Source of the DNA: Allium sativum
Lineage: Eukaryota; Streptophyta; Magnoliopsida; Asparagales; Amaryllidaceae
Reading direction: 5' to 3'
Length of the DNA: 64,000 bases
Assembly (NCBI GenBank): GCA_030737875.1
Contig: CM060919.1
Location: 803,813,160 to 803,877,159 of the forward strand
The notes under the pieces were generated by a model. The model saw only the letters and a list, made by a program, of their open reading frames with translations, was not told the DNA's origin and searched no databases. Positions 12,843-23,328 of the stretch are shown here, piece by piece; position 1 is the stretch's first letter, and each line of letters starts with the position of its first letter. The position numbers and the translations under genes are program-made.

Positions 12843-12850
12843 TATAAATA
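12843..12850 (+). promoter_or_regulatory. TATA box of the element B 5' LTR
   Basis: TATAAATA lies in the short palindromic context CCGTATAAATACGG. It is kept in the 3' LTR at 38571-38578. It sits just ahead of the GC-rich leader, which places the likely start near 12875 and leaves about 5 kb of the LTR transcribed (inference). Confidence 0.6.
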
Positions 12851-12954
12851 CGGGATGAACAGTGCGTCGTTCTTCCTCATTTTAAAGCGCCGACACCCAT
12901 GAACAACTCAAATCTTTGAGCTCTGATTTCTCCCAATCCATGGCGAATTGACAT

Positions 12955-13260
12955 ATGCCCCTTTGGACTTTTTTGAAGAACTTTGAACGCTCTTCCATCT
13001 CAGACAAACCCCGCCCCTCCTCGTTGCCCGAGCCGCCTCCACCACCTCCGCGTAGTCCAGCCGAACGTGGGCCCACCGCGCCACCCACGAGCCGCCTCAT
13101 CTCCCCCCTTTTTCGGTGTTCAGGCGCCTCTCCACCCCCTTCGACCTCCAGCACTCGGTTTCTGAAAACATCAACTACAGCTCACGAATCCTTGATTCAA
13201 AGTTTTGAACAAACTGAAATTTTAAAGGTAAAATTCAACTCAGTTTTGCGACACTTTTAA
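12955..13260 (+). other. Leader ORF in the element B 5' LTR (101 aa, Pro/Ser-rich)
   Basis: A GC- and pyrimidine-rich block in an otherwise AT-rich LTR encodes 101 codons with a proline run (about residues 23-33) and many Ser, Thr and Arg. The same-length ORF survives in the 3' LTR (38683-38988) despite several substitutions. It follows the TATA box directly, so it would sit in the 5' leader of the transcript. It matches no family I recognise. It may be a captured host 5' leader rather than a protein. Length conservation between two LTRs is weak evidence, since both derive from one template. Confidence 0.35.
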
Positions 13261-13402
13261 TCATTACAGTGATAGTTGTAATAAGTTAGTTTTCAAATTT
13301 AAACATATGAATTTCAAATTGAGATCTTTCAGATCCGAAACCGCCGTGACTTTGAACATGAGATCTGATCGAGTTTGAACCTTCTTTTCAAATCTAAACA
13401 AG

Positions 13403-13404
13403 GT
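13403..13404 (+). promoter_or_regulatory. Candidate splice donor in the element B LTR
   Basis: AACAAG|GTGAGAAT marks the switch from the leader to AT-rich, repeat-filled sequence. The 3' LTR has AACAAG|GTGAAAAT at 39131. Candidate acceptors are AACAG at 17580-17581 near the LTR end and a pyrimidine-rich ATACAG at 18189-18190, 12 bases before the gag ATG. Confidence 0.4.
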
Positions 13405-13750
13405 GAGAATTTATTTTTAATTAAATTTAATTAATTTAATTATTATCCTAGCATTATGTGAAGTTTGAATGGTAAATATCATGCTTACGATACAGATCTA
13501 TTATGTTTTGTCATATTTGATGATGGTTGGTATGTGTTTGTGATGGATAGTTTAGATCCGTATGATTATCACCTCTTATGTAATTACTTGTGTTGATTTG
13601 GATTGATCTAATTTATCAATTCAAAATAATAGAAATATGATTGTCACATTCTTATGTTATCGCTTTTGTATGATTTGAATTAATCAAACTTATCGATTCA
13701 TAATAAAAGAGGCATGGTTTGTCATCGTTATGTTAGTGCTTTTGTTTTAC

Positions 13751-14025
13751 TTGAATTGATCTAGATTATCAGTTCAACATAGAAAATAAAGATTTGTCTT
13801 TTTATTTGAATTGATCTAGATTATCAATTCAACAAAGAAAATAAAGATTTGTCTTTTTATTTGAATTGATCTAGATTATCAATTCAACATAGAAAATAAA
13901 GATTTGTCTTTTTATTTGAGTTGATCTAGATTATCAATCCAACATAGAAAATAAAGATTTGTCTTTTTATTTGAATTGATCTAGATTATCAATTCAACAT
14001 AGTAAATAAAGTTTACGTTCTTTTT
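13751..14025 (+). repeat. 55-bp tandem repeat, 5 copies (element B 5' LTR)
   Basis: Units starting TTGAATTGATCTAGATTATC begin at 13751, 13806, 13861, 13916 and 13971, exactly 55 bp apart. The 3' LTR has nine copies (39479-39968), one of them 5 bp short. The internal TTGATCTAGATTATCAA is a near-palindrome. Confidence 0.9.
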
Positions 14026-14529
14026 TTTATATGATATAAAAAGTAGGATTTTACGACGTAATAAAATTACATTTTCCCATATGTATTAAAGTCAAGAGTT
14101 TGCATGTAAATTTAAATTACAACTGTATAATGTAAAAATAAGGGCATGTAAAATAAAATTATATCTTTATAATGTAAATAATAATGAGAATTTGCATGTA
14201 GACTAAAATTACATTTTTCATATGTATTAAAGTTAAGATTTTGACATGAACTAAAATTTACATTTTTATATGTAAATAACAAGTAGGATTTACATAGTAA
14301 AGAAAATTACATTTTTACAATGTAAAATAAAGGAGGAATTTGCATGGTAATGTGAATTTACACCGTATGATAAAAATTACATTTTTTCTATGTAATTAAA
14401 ATGTGAATTTACACCGTATGATAAAAATTACAATTTTCTATGTAATGAAAATGTGAATTTACACCGTATGATAAAAATTACATTTTTCTATGTAATTAGA
14501 ATGGAAGTTTGCATCGTATGATAAAAATC

Positions 14530-15540
14530 ATATTTTTATAATGTAACATATGATGAGAGTTTACATCGAAATAAAAGTTATATTTTTACAATGTAAATAA
14601 GAAGTAGAGTTTGCATTGTAATTAAAAATTATATTTTTACAATGTAAATAAGAAGTAGAGTTTACATTGAATTAAAAATCATATTTTTCCAATGTAAATA
14701 AGTAGTAGAGTTTGCATTGTAATTAAAAATCATATTTTTACAATGTAAATAAGAAGTAGAGTTTGCATTGTAATTAAAAATCATATTTTTACAATGTAAA
14801 TAAGAAGTAGAGTTTGCATTGTAATTAAAAATCATATTTTTACAATGTAAATAAGAAGTAGAGTTTACATTGAATTAAAAATTATATTTTTACAATGTAA
14901 ATAAAAAGTAGAGTTTGCATTGTAATTAAAAATCATATTTTTACAATGTAAATAAGAAGTAGAGTTTGCATTGTAATTAAAATCATATTTTTACAATGTA
15001 AATAAGAAGTAGAGTTTGCATTGTAATTACAAATCATATTTTTACAATGTAAATAAGAAGTAGAGTTTGCATTGTAATTACAAATCATATTTTTACAATG
15101 TAAATAAGAAGTAGAGTTTACATTGAAATAAAAATCATATTTTTACAATGTAAATAAGAAGTAGAGTTTACATTGAATTAAAAATTATATTTTTACAATG
15201 TAAATAAAAAGTAGAGTTTGCATTGTAATTAAAAATCATATTTTTACAATGTAAATAAGAAGTAGAGTTTGCATTGTAATTAAAATCATATTTTTACAAT
15301 GTAAATAAGAAGTAGAGTTTGCATTGTAATTACAAATCATATTTTTACAATGTAAATAAGAAGTAGAGTTTACATTGAATTAAAAATCATATTTTTACAA
15401 TGTAAATAAGAAGTAGAGTTTGCATTGTAATTACAAATCATATTTTTACAATGTAAATAAGAAGTAGAGTTTACATTGAAATAAAAATCATATTTTTACA
15501 ATGTAAATAAGAATTAGAATTTGCACTATAATTAAATTTA
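14530..15540 (+). repeat. 51-bp tandem repeat, about 20 copies (element B 5' LTR)
   Basis: Units of about 51 bp (some 48-50) are built around the 13-bp palindrome TTTACAATGTAAA followed by 'taagaagtagagttt' and a second ACATTG/GCATTGTAA half. Degenerate relatives extend upstream to about 14040 and downstream to 15780. The matching array in the 3' LTR (40470-41060) has about 12 units. Confidence 0.88.
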
Positions 15541-16479
15541 CATTTTATATGTAAATTTAGGATAGGATTCACACTGCAAATATAAGTTACATTTTTTTTA
15601 TGTAACTAAGATGAGAATGTACATTGAAGTTGAAATCTACATTTTTATATGTATTTAAAAGTAGGATTTTGAAATGTATCAAAATTTGCATTTTTACATG
15701 TAAATAGAAAATAGGAATTTACATAGGAATTAAGTTTACATTTTTTTTATGTAAATGAAAAGAATGGAATTCACATTTTTAATGTAAGTAAAGAATGAAT
15801 TTAGGATGCAGTAATATTATCTTCATTTTCAAATGAACTAAAATTTAATAAGGACCGGTAGTGGTTTAGAGCGTTGTTTAAATCGAACGACGTTATTACG
15901 ATTAAACGATTATATATATATATATATACATAAACATATATATATATATAATTAAAATTAAGCGAATCGAGCGCGGTAGTTCACGTTTTGAAATCATACC
16001 TTTAAACGACGATACAAGAAGATCCGACCGTCGGATTTCCTTGAAACTGAAACCGCTAGGACCATCTTGGAAAAATCTTTCCAACGGTATATATTACATT
16101 AAGATCCAACGGTTAGATTCTGATAAATGTAAAAATCAAAATTGGTTGAATGCAGTGCCATAGTCGCCCGTTGACTCAAGGCATCGTTATATAAAATTTA
16201 ATTATTTTAAATAATTAAAATAGGAAGTAATCATTATAAAATGATATCATCAAATACGAAGGATTTTAAATATATATATATATATATATACGAGGATTAT
16301 TTGGAAAGTCTGAGCTCACTCATTCCAAATAATCAAACGACGTTAATTAAAGTATGAAGATGGCATATGAAGACCGTAAATCTTCCCTCGAATGGACAAC
16401 GATCGAGGCCCTGATTTGACTTGCTCTCAATTCAAGGGTCATGGTCATTGCCCAAAACGTACGTGTTGATTTCACGGGT

Positions 16480-17977
16480 TTGGTTTTCGCTCAGACCCAG
16501 AGCATAAGCTAATAAATGGATTGTGTGTCTGACATCGTACTCCATTAAATATCTTGATATTAATCTTCTGTCGAATGTATGGATGTTTGGTGGCGGAGAA
16601 TTTATTCTCTTGCTTAACACCCTTTCATATATTTCGGCAAAGGATTGGTAGTGCGATATGGAGTGACGATGTGACATGCTAAGATGCATATGATCAAGGC
16701 TTTGTTGAAAAGCAGGCCTTGTGGGACGATCAAAGCATAGCCTGTTTAGACATAGCTTTGTGTATAGCATGACTTCGCGAGCCTCACACACCGGCGGAGT
16801 CTAAAACGGGAGAAGGGAACGCAGGGAGAGCAGCACGTTTCTTTCTAGCTAGAAGTGGTGATTGGGCTTTAACACGGCCCGACATTTTACTTATGTGGAT
16901 GATGGAATGAGGCGCCTCAGATGATAGGTCCTATAGGATCGGGAAACATGTGTTCAGGAATTGCCAATCCACGAAGCTGTATGTGTGGACCGGCCCTGCA
17001 GCTATCCAAGGGTTCACTGCGGGGGATCCTGAGACATTAGCTAGAGTGTCTCGAATCGGTAAGGAGCTCCTCCCTAGCCTTGACTCATGATGGAAATCCA
17101 AACTTCCAATACAAACCTATGGATTTGATTGTATTACTAGTATGGAAGCATAGTATTATGGTATCTATGTGTCCTAGGATTGATACATTTATTTTGAAAT
17201 GTTTTGATATATACTAATAATATTATTAAACTCGTATTTTCCGTATTTAGCATGTTTAATCACCATAAGGTAAAACCCTATCCTCTGGTTTGTGTTGCAT
17301 TATGTGACGGGACCTGGGTCTTATGGTGATTCCATTTTTCTCAAAAGCATAGCGTTGTTTTACGATTTACTTATTATTTGTTCTGACACTTTAAATTCTG
17401 CATGGCAATCTATTAGAGTAAACCCGTTCCGCATTAGCGGCGTGGTCTTTGGATTTGCCTTATTAATAGTGATTAATTAGTTAAGAATTCTCACACCAGT
17501 CCCACGACTGACCCGTTGTTTGTTTCCACCTTTTTGCAAACTCGGGTGCCCTCCTTTCTACACGGGCAGCCAAGTAAACAGGTTCATTATTTGCTTGGAG
17601 TCTTTTCTTCGGAATTGCTTATTATCTTTCTTGGATTCGCTTTCGTGGCGAGGTGATGACTTGGAGCTTGAAGACATCTATCATTTGCTACTATTGCATT
17701 TTTCTTTTTTTAAGTCCAGACATCAAACTTGTTTCATTTCACGTTGTTTAAGTTGGAGTTGGAACTTATTTCTTTTTCTGCAACTTGATATAATAATTTA
17801 GAGTTCTGCGACTGTGGATTTCCTGTGGTTGATGACATTATATTTCCGCAGCTATGATGTTGTTACTCTATGAATTTCCTATACTATGTTGTATCTGTGA
17901 TCTGTATTATTGTATTTATGTTGTATTCCAAATGATTATTCCTTACTTTCATTCCGTGGAAGTTTGGGGTCACCACA
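16480..17977 (+). repeat. Distal LTR block shared between element B and family C
   Basis: This part aligns with about 24960-26358 of the young C copy and with the old C array, although the rest of the two LTRs is much more divergent. It includes 'atggattgtgtgtctgacat', the perfect hairpin GAGAAT-TT-ATTCTC (16597-16610), 'gtgttcaggaat', 'gagtgtctcgaa', and the run into the primer site. It holds no convincing ORF. Its preservation between families suggests common descent or a functional RNA or DNA signal. Confidence 0.65.
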
Positions 17978-17979
17978 GT

Positions 17980-17998
17980 TGGTATCAGAGCTTTGGTT
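17980..17998 (+). other. Primer binding site of element B (initiator tRNA-Met)
   Basis: TGGTATCAGAGCTTTGGTT starts two bases after the LTR end. The first 12 bases are the standard complement of plant initiator tRNA-Met used by most long-LTR gypsy elements. Confidence 0.9.
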
Positions 17999-18202
17999 AA
18001 ACTTAGCTTTGGAATATAACATATTTATAATAATTCGTTTACATAGAATCACAATATTTTATGGCGAACATTTCATTTGAATACATAATAGTCAGTCATT
18101 CTATCATCATCTTTTCATCCGTCCTTTTTCCTTTATCATTTCTTAAAATCACCATTACAAGTTGTTCTAACTCTTTCCTGGATCATACAGAACTAACTTA
18201 AA

Positions 18203-19322
18203 ATGAGTACCGCTGCCGCTAGAGCTAGAGCAAGAAGGCAAAATGTTGCTGGAACCGAGGAGGCTACTGTCCAACAACCACCGCCGCCCTTTGATTTGGA
18301 TAAGGTGGCGAAGAAGTTCAAAAACCTAGGAGGAGTGCCATTCAAAGGTACTGAAACTGTGACACAAGCTCAAGCTTGGCTGAGGAACTGCGAAAAGATT
18401 TTTGGAGGATTAGAGCTGGAGGATCAGAGGAAAAGATTAGTGGCTTCCTGGCTGCTATAGGAGGAAGCTCAAAACTGGTGGGACACAGTCACGGTTGGAG
18501 GGATTGCAGATAATATGACTTGGACAAGGTTTAAGGAGCTTTTCAATGACAAATACATTCCAAGACAGGAGGTAGAAAGACTACATGATGAGTTCACCAA
18601 TCTGAAGCAATGCGATAAGACCATCTCAGAATATGTACGAAGGTTTGAAGACGTCTCCCGCTATGCCCCTAAATTGATTCAGGATGACTTTCAGAAGAAC
18701 AAGAGGTTCATAAATGGGCTTGCGAGGAAATATATTGATAGAGCCACTGCCCACATCGACCTTTCTTTCAATAGGTTGGTGGAGTTTGCTTGTCGATATG
18801 AGGAGAATGATAAGAAGAATTCCCAACAAGACAGGGAAAGGAGCTTGGCCAACAATAAAAGGAAGCAAACAGAGAAGAAGACGGAAGGAAGCAGTTCTGG
18901 AGCTGCTAAGACTCATGATAAGTCTAAGGTGCAATGCTACAACTGCCAGAAGTTTGGACACTACAGCAAGGACTGCAGAAATCCAAAGAAGGCCCGAAGT
19001 GACGACACCAAGGAATGCTATAACTGCCACAAGAAGGGTCATATCAAGCCAAATTGTCCGCTGTTGAAAGGAGCGCAGATTGCACATGTGTATGAGGGGG
19101 CAAGCGCACCATCTTCTTCCACACCTACTTCTTCCGAAGGAGCAGGTAAGCCTGATGTTTTAGATGGTACCATTTCTGTTAAAAACATTCCTGTTACTGC
19201 TTTGTTTGATACGGGTGCATCAAGAAGTTTTATTTCTAGCAACACGGTCCAGAAATTGAAACTAAAACAAAGAAATCTTAAAGAGCCGATTAATGTTCAT
19301 AATCCTGTAGGAGGTTCTATCG
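18203..19322 (+). pseudogene. gag: Element B gag and start of protease (stop codon; cut by family C)
   Basis: The ATG at 18203 opens a gag of chromovirus type. The capsid region has 'FKGTETVTQAQAWLRNCEKIF', interrupted by a TAG at 18458-18460, after which the same frame continues with 'NWWDTV' and 'MTWTRFKELFNDKYIP'. Two complete CX2CX4HX4C zinc knuckles follow: CYNCQKFGHYSKDC (about 18937-18978) and CYNCHKKGHIKPNC (about 19015-19056). The protease active site ALFDTGASRSFIS lies near 19200-19238. The reading is cut at 19322 by the family C insertion and resumes in frame at 34397. One stop and one insertion disable it. Confidence 0.92.
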
Positions 19323-20303
19323 TGTAATAACCCGAAAATCTGGGCCAGTTTAAAATTTTTATTTTGGCAATTTTAGTGAATTTTGAATATTTAAAATAGA
19401 TTATTTTAAATAATATCGACGAGAAATTTATTTTGAATAGAATTCGAACGTATATATTTATACGCGTCGTCGTTAGAATATAAATATTTATATATAATTA
19501 TAAAAGGAATTGAAAATGGCACGGTAGTTCGATAATTCGATTTCAAATTTCAATTGAATGTACCGGGTGCAAAGCAATCCGGATTTTAGTGAAACCAAAA
19601 ACATTATGATCTAATTGATAATATCTTTCCAACGAATCTGAAAGATCGAGATTTCATAGCGGGAATCAAAAGATATGTCCAGTTGAAAATTCTGAATAGT
19701 CGCTATGGAATTCAGGCCCTTAAAAATGGACATTTTGCAAATGACCTCGGATTTCGATGAAACCACTTTTGTTGGATCCGCAGTGTCAAATTATTGCGAG
19801 GTTTCAAATTTCATAATTTTTCGAATCAATATGTGAGCGTGGTAAAGGAAAATGCGTTTGACCAGTTTTAGTTGATTTTAATCGACTGGAAAATGGCCAT
19901 TTTTCAAACGGTCTCAGAATTTGACGAAACTAGTTTTGTTAGGACCGTATCGTCAATACGAAGCTAGAAAATATTTTTCTAGAATTTTTAAAGTTAATAT
20001 GTGACCCCGGTAATTTGAAATGTACGTTTAAAATTCAATATAGTGATTTAAATGTAAATTTAACGGAAACTGATTCAAACAGTCGAATCAGCCTATGATA
20101 CATATCCCATTGGGTTCGGAATGGGGGTAATACGCTATGGACGACAGACGGTGGACCTCGTTCAGGGATCATATGTAGAAGTCAACTTTTAGAATTGAAT
20201 AAAAAATAATAAAAATAATAAAAAAATAAATAAAAACTTTCTTCCCCTTTATTACCCTCTGCCCCCCCCCCCCCCCCCCCGTTCTAAATTATTTCAACAG
20301 GAA

Positions 20304-20310
20304 TATAAAA
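20304..20310 (+). promoter_or_regulatory. TATA box of the young family C 5' LTR
   Basis: TATAAAA lies between the poly-C run and the GC-rich leader. It is identical in the 3' LTR (28351-28357). It implies a start near 20335, about 1 kb into the LTR (inference). Confidence 0.5.
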
Positions 20311-20324
20311 AAGAAAAAAGAAAA

Positions 20325-20632
20325 AAACAAAGGGGCTGGGCCCTAAACCCGCCGCCCACGCACGGCGATCCTCCCCCTCCTCTCGATTCAGCGCCACCGC
20401 GCCCTCTTCCTCACCTTCTCCCTCCGACCTCCGCTAGCACCCTCTCTCCTTCCTCCTCTGATCGAGACCCGCACCCCCTTGGAACCCTAACGCCGCCCCT
20501 TCTTCTCGATCCCGCCGCCACCAATGGAGCACCGCCCTCCAAGCGACACCAGCAGCCACCTCATCTCGTGTGCCCCCCCTTGAAGTCAGCCACCAGTCCG
20601 AACCCCCCTCTTCCGATAAAAAAAAACAGTGA
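20325..20632 (+). other. GC-rich leader module with a 19-codon ORF (young family C 5' LTR)
   Basis: About 300 bp of C/T-rich, GC-rich sequence stands out from the AT-rich LTR and looks like a plant gene 5' leader. It contains an ATG at 20524 in a good context (CCACCAATGG) and a stop at 20581-20583. The ORF is unchanged in the 3' LTR (28567-28626). An ACAGTGAGTTT donor-like site ends the module near 20629. The old C copy has an unrelated GC-rich sequence at this position (48880-49320). Confidence 0.5.
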
Positions 20633-21695
20633 GTTTCTCTTTATTTATTTATTTTCTTTCCCTTGGTTCATATCAGTTTTAACTATATAAACGAGTTTGA
20701 AAAACTGATTTCTTTATTATTTAAGCGATGATTTATACTTTATAAAGTTGAAGTTTATATTTTTATAATGATAAAAGTTATATTTTAGTTTATAAAAATA
20801 AAGAAAAGTTAGGATTTTTAGAAAGGTAAAAATATGATTTTTACTAAATAAAAATATGATTTTGGTTCGATCAAAGTTAGGATTTTTGTTAAATTAGAAA
20901 AATATAATTTTTATAAAGAAGAGATTTTTTATTAGATAAAGAAATGATTTGTATACAGATGAAAATATAACTTTTATACAAACAAGGGGTTCAAAATATA
21001 ATTTTTATATTATAGGAAGGTTCAGAATACAATTTTTATAAAGTAGAAAGTTGAAATTTTATATTATAGAAGGGTTAGAAATATAATTTTTATCATATAG
21101 AAGATATAAAAATATGATTTTTATATTATAAAAATAGTAAAAATATGATTTTTATTTATGTAGGATAATAAAAATATAATCTTTGTTAGAGAAAATAAAC
21201 CATGTCTTGTTGGAGAAAATAAAACATTTTTGTTAGAAAAACAAAACAATTTATGTTAGGAAAATATCACATTTTTGTTAGAGAAAATATCATATTTTGT
21301 TAAGGAAAAAGATGAGACTTTTGAAGTTAAAAAGGCGAGATTTTTGAAGTTAAAAAGGCGAGAACTTTGAATCTAAAAAGACGAGATCTTTAAGTTAATA
21401 GCGTGGTAAAAATATATTCTTTGAGAAATAAATAGCGAGATAAAAAGATAGTCTTTATTCTAAAAATAGCTTTGTTTAAAATAAAGAATAGACTTGTTTG
21501 AAATTAAAAATAGATTTGTTTAAAAATAAAAATAGAATTTTTATTTATAAAGCAAAGAATAAAATTTGATTTATATTCTATATATAGCTGTAAGTACAAA
21601 TGTGATTTTTACTATGAAACAGAGTGCGATGGAACCCATCGAAAACGCAGTGAAGATCTCTACAATAGGAGTGTCGTGGTATTGGATAGCTTTCG

Positions 21696-21697
21696 GT
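21696..21697 (+). promoter_or_regulatory. Candidate splice donor in the young family C LTR
   Basis: TTTCG|GTGAGAACTTCTC is the first sequence shared with the old C LTR after the variable promoter/leader module (old copy: AAAG|GTGAGAACTTCT on the minus strand at 48597). The 3' LTR has it at 29742. The candidate acceptor TTTTGCAG is at 26075-26076 (34108-34109 in the 3' LTR), giving an intron of about 4.4 kb inside the LTR. Confidence 0.4.
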
Positions 21698-23112
21698 GAG
21701 AACTTCTCACTCTAAATTCTTTTTTTTTTCTCTAGTTATATATATATATACTAGGATGCAGACGGTGCTTAGTAGCACCCGACACCCGTCATCCACAGAC
21801 CATGGATGGCTTGTTTGTTAAATTGTTTGGTTGTGTAGTTGGTTAGTCTATTTGGTTTAAATTGAATTGTTTGGTGAATTGAAATTGATTGATTGATGTG
21901 TGAATGGCGTGGGCCTTCACTAGACCGGGGATAAGGCTAGGCCTTATCCCGTTTCTAGTATCGTGCCGTTATGCCGCCGAAATTTTCTAAAATATGTTAG
22001 AAAAATAAAAATATCATTTTTATTGTATAAATGAACTGAATAGAAATTCAAGTGTTGAAATAAATAGTTTTGTCGTTAAAAATATAATTTTTAACGTAAA
22101 AGTGAATAAATAAATATTTATAAACAAATCGGCCGATTTGTTTATTTACACTGATTTGACTGATATTGATTGGGTTGATAAATTTTACACATCGCCCAAC
22201 TGCACAAATAAAATCTGTGTTTGATTGTTTGAAACCCCACACGGGTGTTGGGATGAAATTTGATGTTCACTCATCCTGATTGATTAAATATGTCGATCGG
22301 TCGATTGACAGACTGTTATAAGCGTCAGATATCTATATTTGATGCTTATACAGTGTAGTGCACTTTGGTTGATGGTTGATTGTTTATTAATGCTATTATA
22401 TACATGTGTTGTATGGAATCCATATAATTAACGTTATATGGTGATTGATTGGGCCTCATTCCAATCGGGAAAATAATGAATATTAGAAAAGAAAATTCAT
22501 GTGTTGAATGTAAAAATAGTCATGTGTTGACGATGTTCATGTGTTGAAAATATTCGTGTGTTGAGTAAAATATTTTAAATAATAAAAATTACATCTTCAT
22601 CATATTTAAAATTAGAACTACTTCTCAGTAGAAGTCTAATTAAAAATCAAACGATAGATACCATAGTTTTATAAAATATTTTACATAACAAAAATAGTGA
22701 GGTGTTGACAGTACTCATGTGTTGAGATTAGTCGTGTGTTGAAAGAAATATAGATTCATGTGTTGAATGGGATAAATATTCATTTGTTGGATAGAATAAA
22801 GAAGTTTTGAAAATATAAAGTCGTGTTGATTAGAGATGCGTTATTTTGACGCGAACGATATTTATATCGATTTTATTCGTTGTATAATGAATATTGAAAA
22901 GTGATTTCAAAATTAAATATTTTGAAATGAAATTCAAATTGAATTAGATTAAAATTCGAATTGAATAGAAAGCGAATTTGAATTCAAATAAAATAGAAAT
23001 GAATTCAAATTGAATTAAATTGAAATTGAAATTTAAAACGAACTGAAATTGAATTGAAATCAATTTGAAACGAATTCGAATTGAATTCGAATTGAATCAA
23101 ATAGAAGGTAAA

Positions 23113-23328
23113 TTCGAAATGAATTGAATTGAAAACGATTTCGAAATGAATTGAATTGAAAACGATTTCGAAATGAATTGAATTGAAAACGATTTCGAAA
23201 TGAATTGAATTGAAAACGATTTCGAAATGAATTGAATTGAAAACGATTTCGAAATAAATTGAATTGAAAACGATTTCGAAATGAATTGAATTGAAAACGA
23301 TTTCGAAATGAATTGAATTGAAAACGAT
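23113..23328 (+). repeat. 27-bp tandem repeat, 8 copies (young family C 5' LTR)
   Basis: Eight near-perfect units starting TTCGAAATGAATTGAATTG occur every 27 bp, within a longer tract of AATTGAA/AATTCAA words (22900-23450). The minus strand reads through them as a 9-residue peptide repeat, which is a by-product of the unit length. The 3' LTR has the same eight copies at 31146-31361, next to a 12-bp deletion. Confidence 0.92.

Larger units (their letters stand above)
11953..17977 (+). repeat. Element B 5' LTR (6,025 bp)
   Basis: This direct repeat pairs with 37683-43507. It begins TGTAACAACTCGG and ends CACCACA, two bases before the primer site. In order it holds about 0.9 kb of U3, a TATA box, a GC-rich leader, two tandem-repeat arrays, (TA)n runs near 15910 and 16270, and a distal 1.5 kb shared with family C LTRs. 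The two LTRs differ by many substitutions and by array copy number, so B is older than the C copy inside it. Confidence 0.93.

Noticed and set aside
14530..15540. Regular repeats resembling a CRISPR array
   Set aside because: There are no distinct spacers; the units are contiguous 51-bp tandem repeats in a plant LTR.
20264..20280. Long poly-C run as a functional element
   Set aside because: Its length differs between the two otherwise near-identical LTRs, as expected for homopolymer slippage or sequencing uncertainty.
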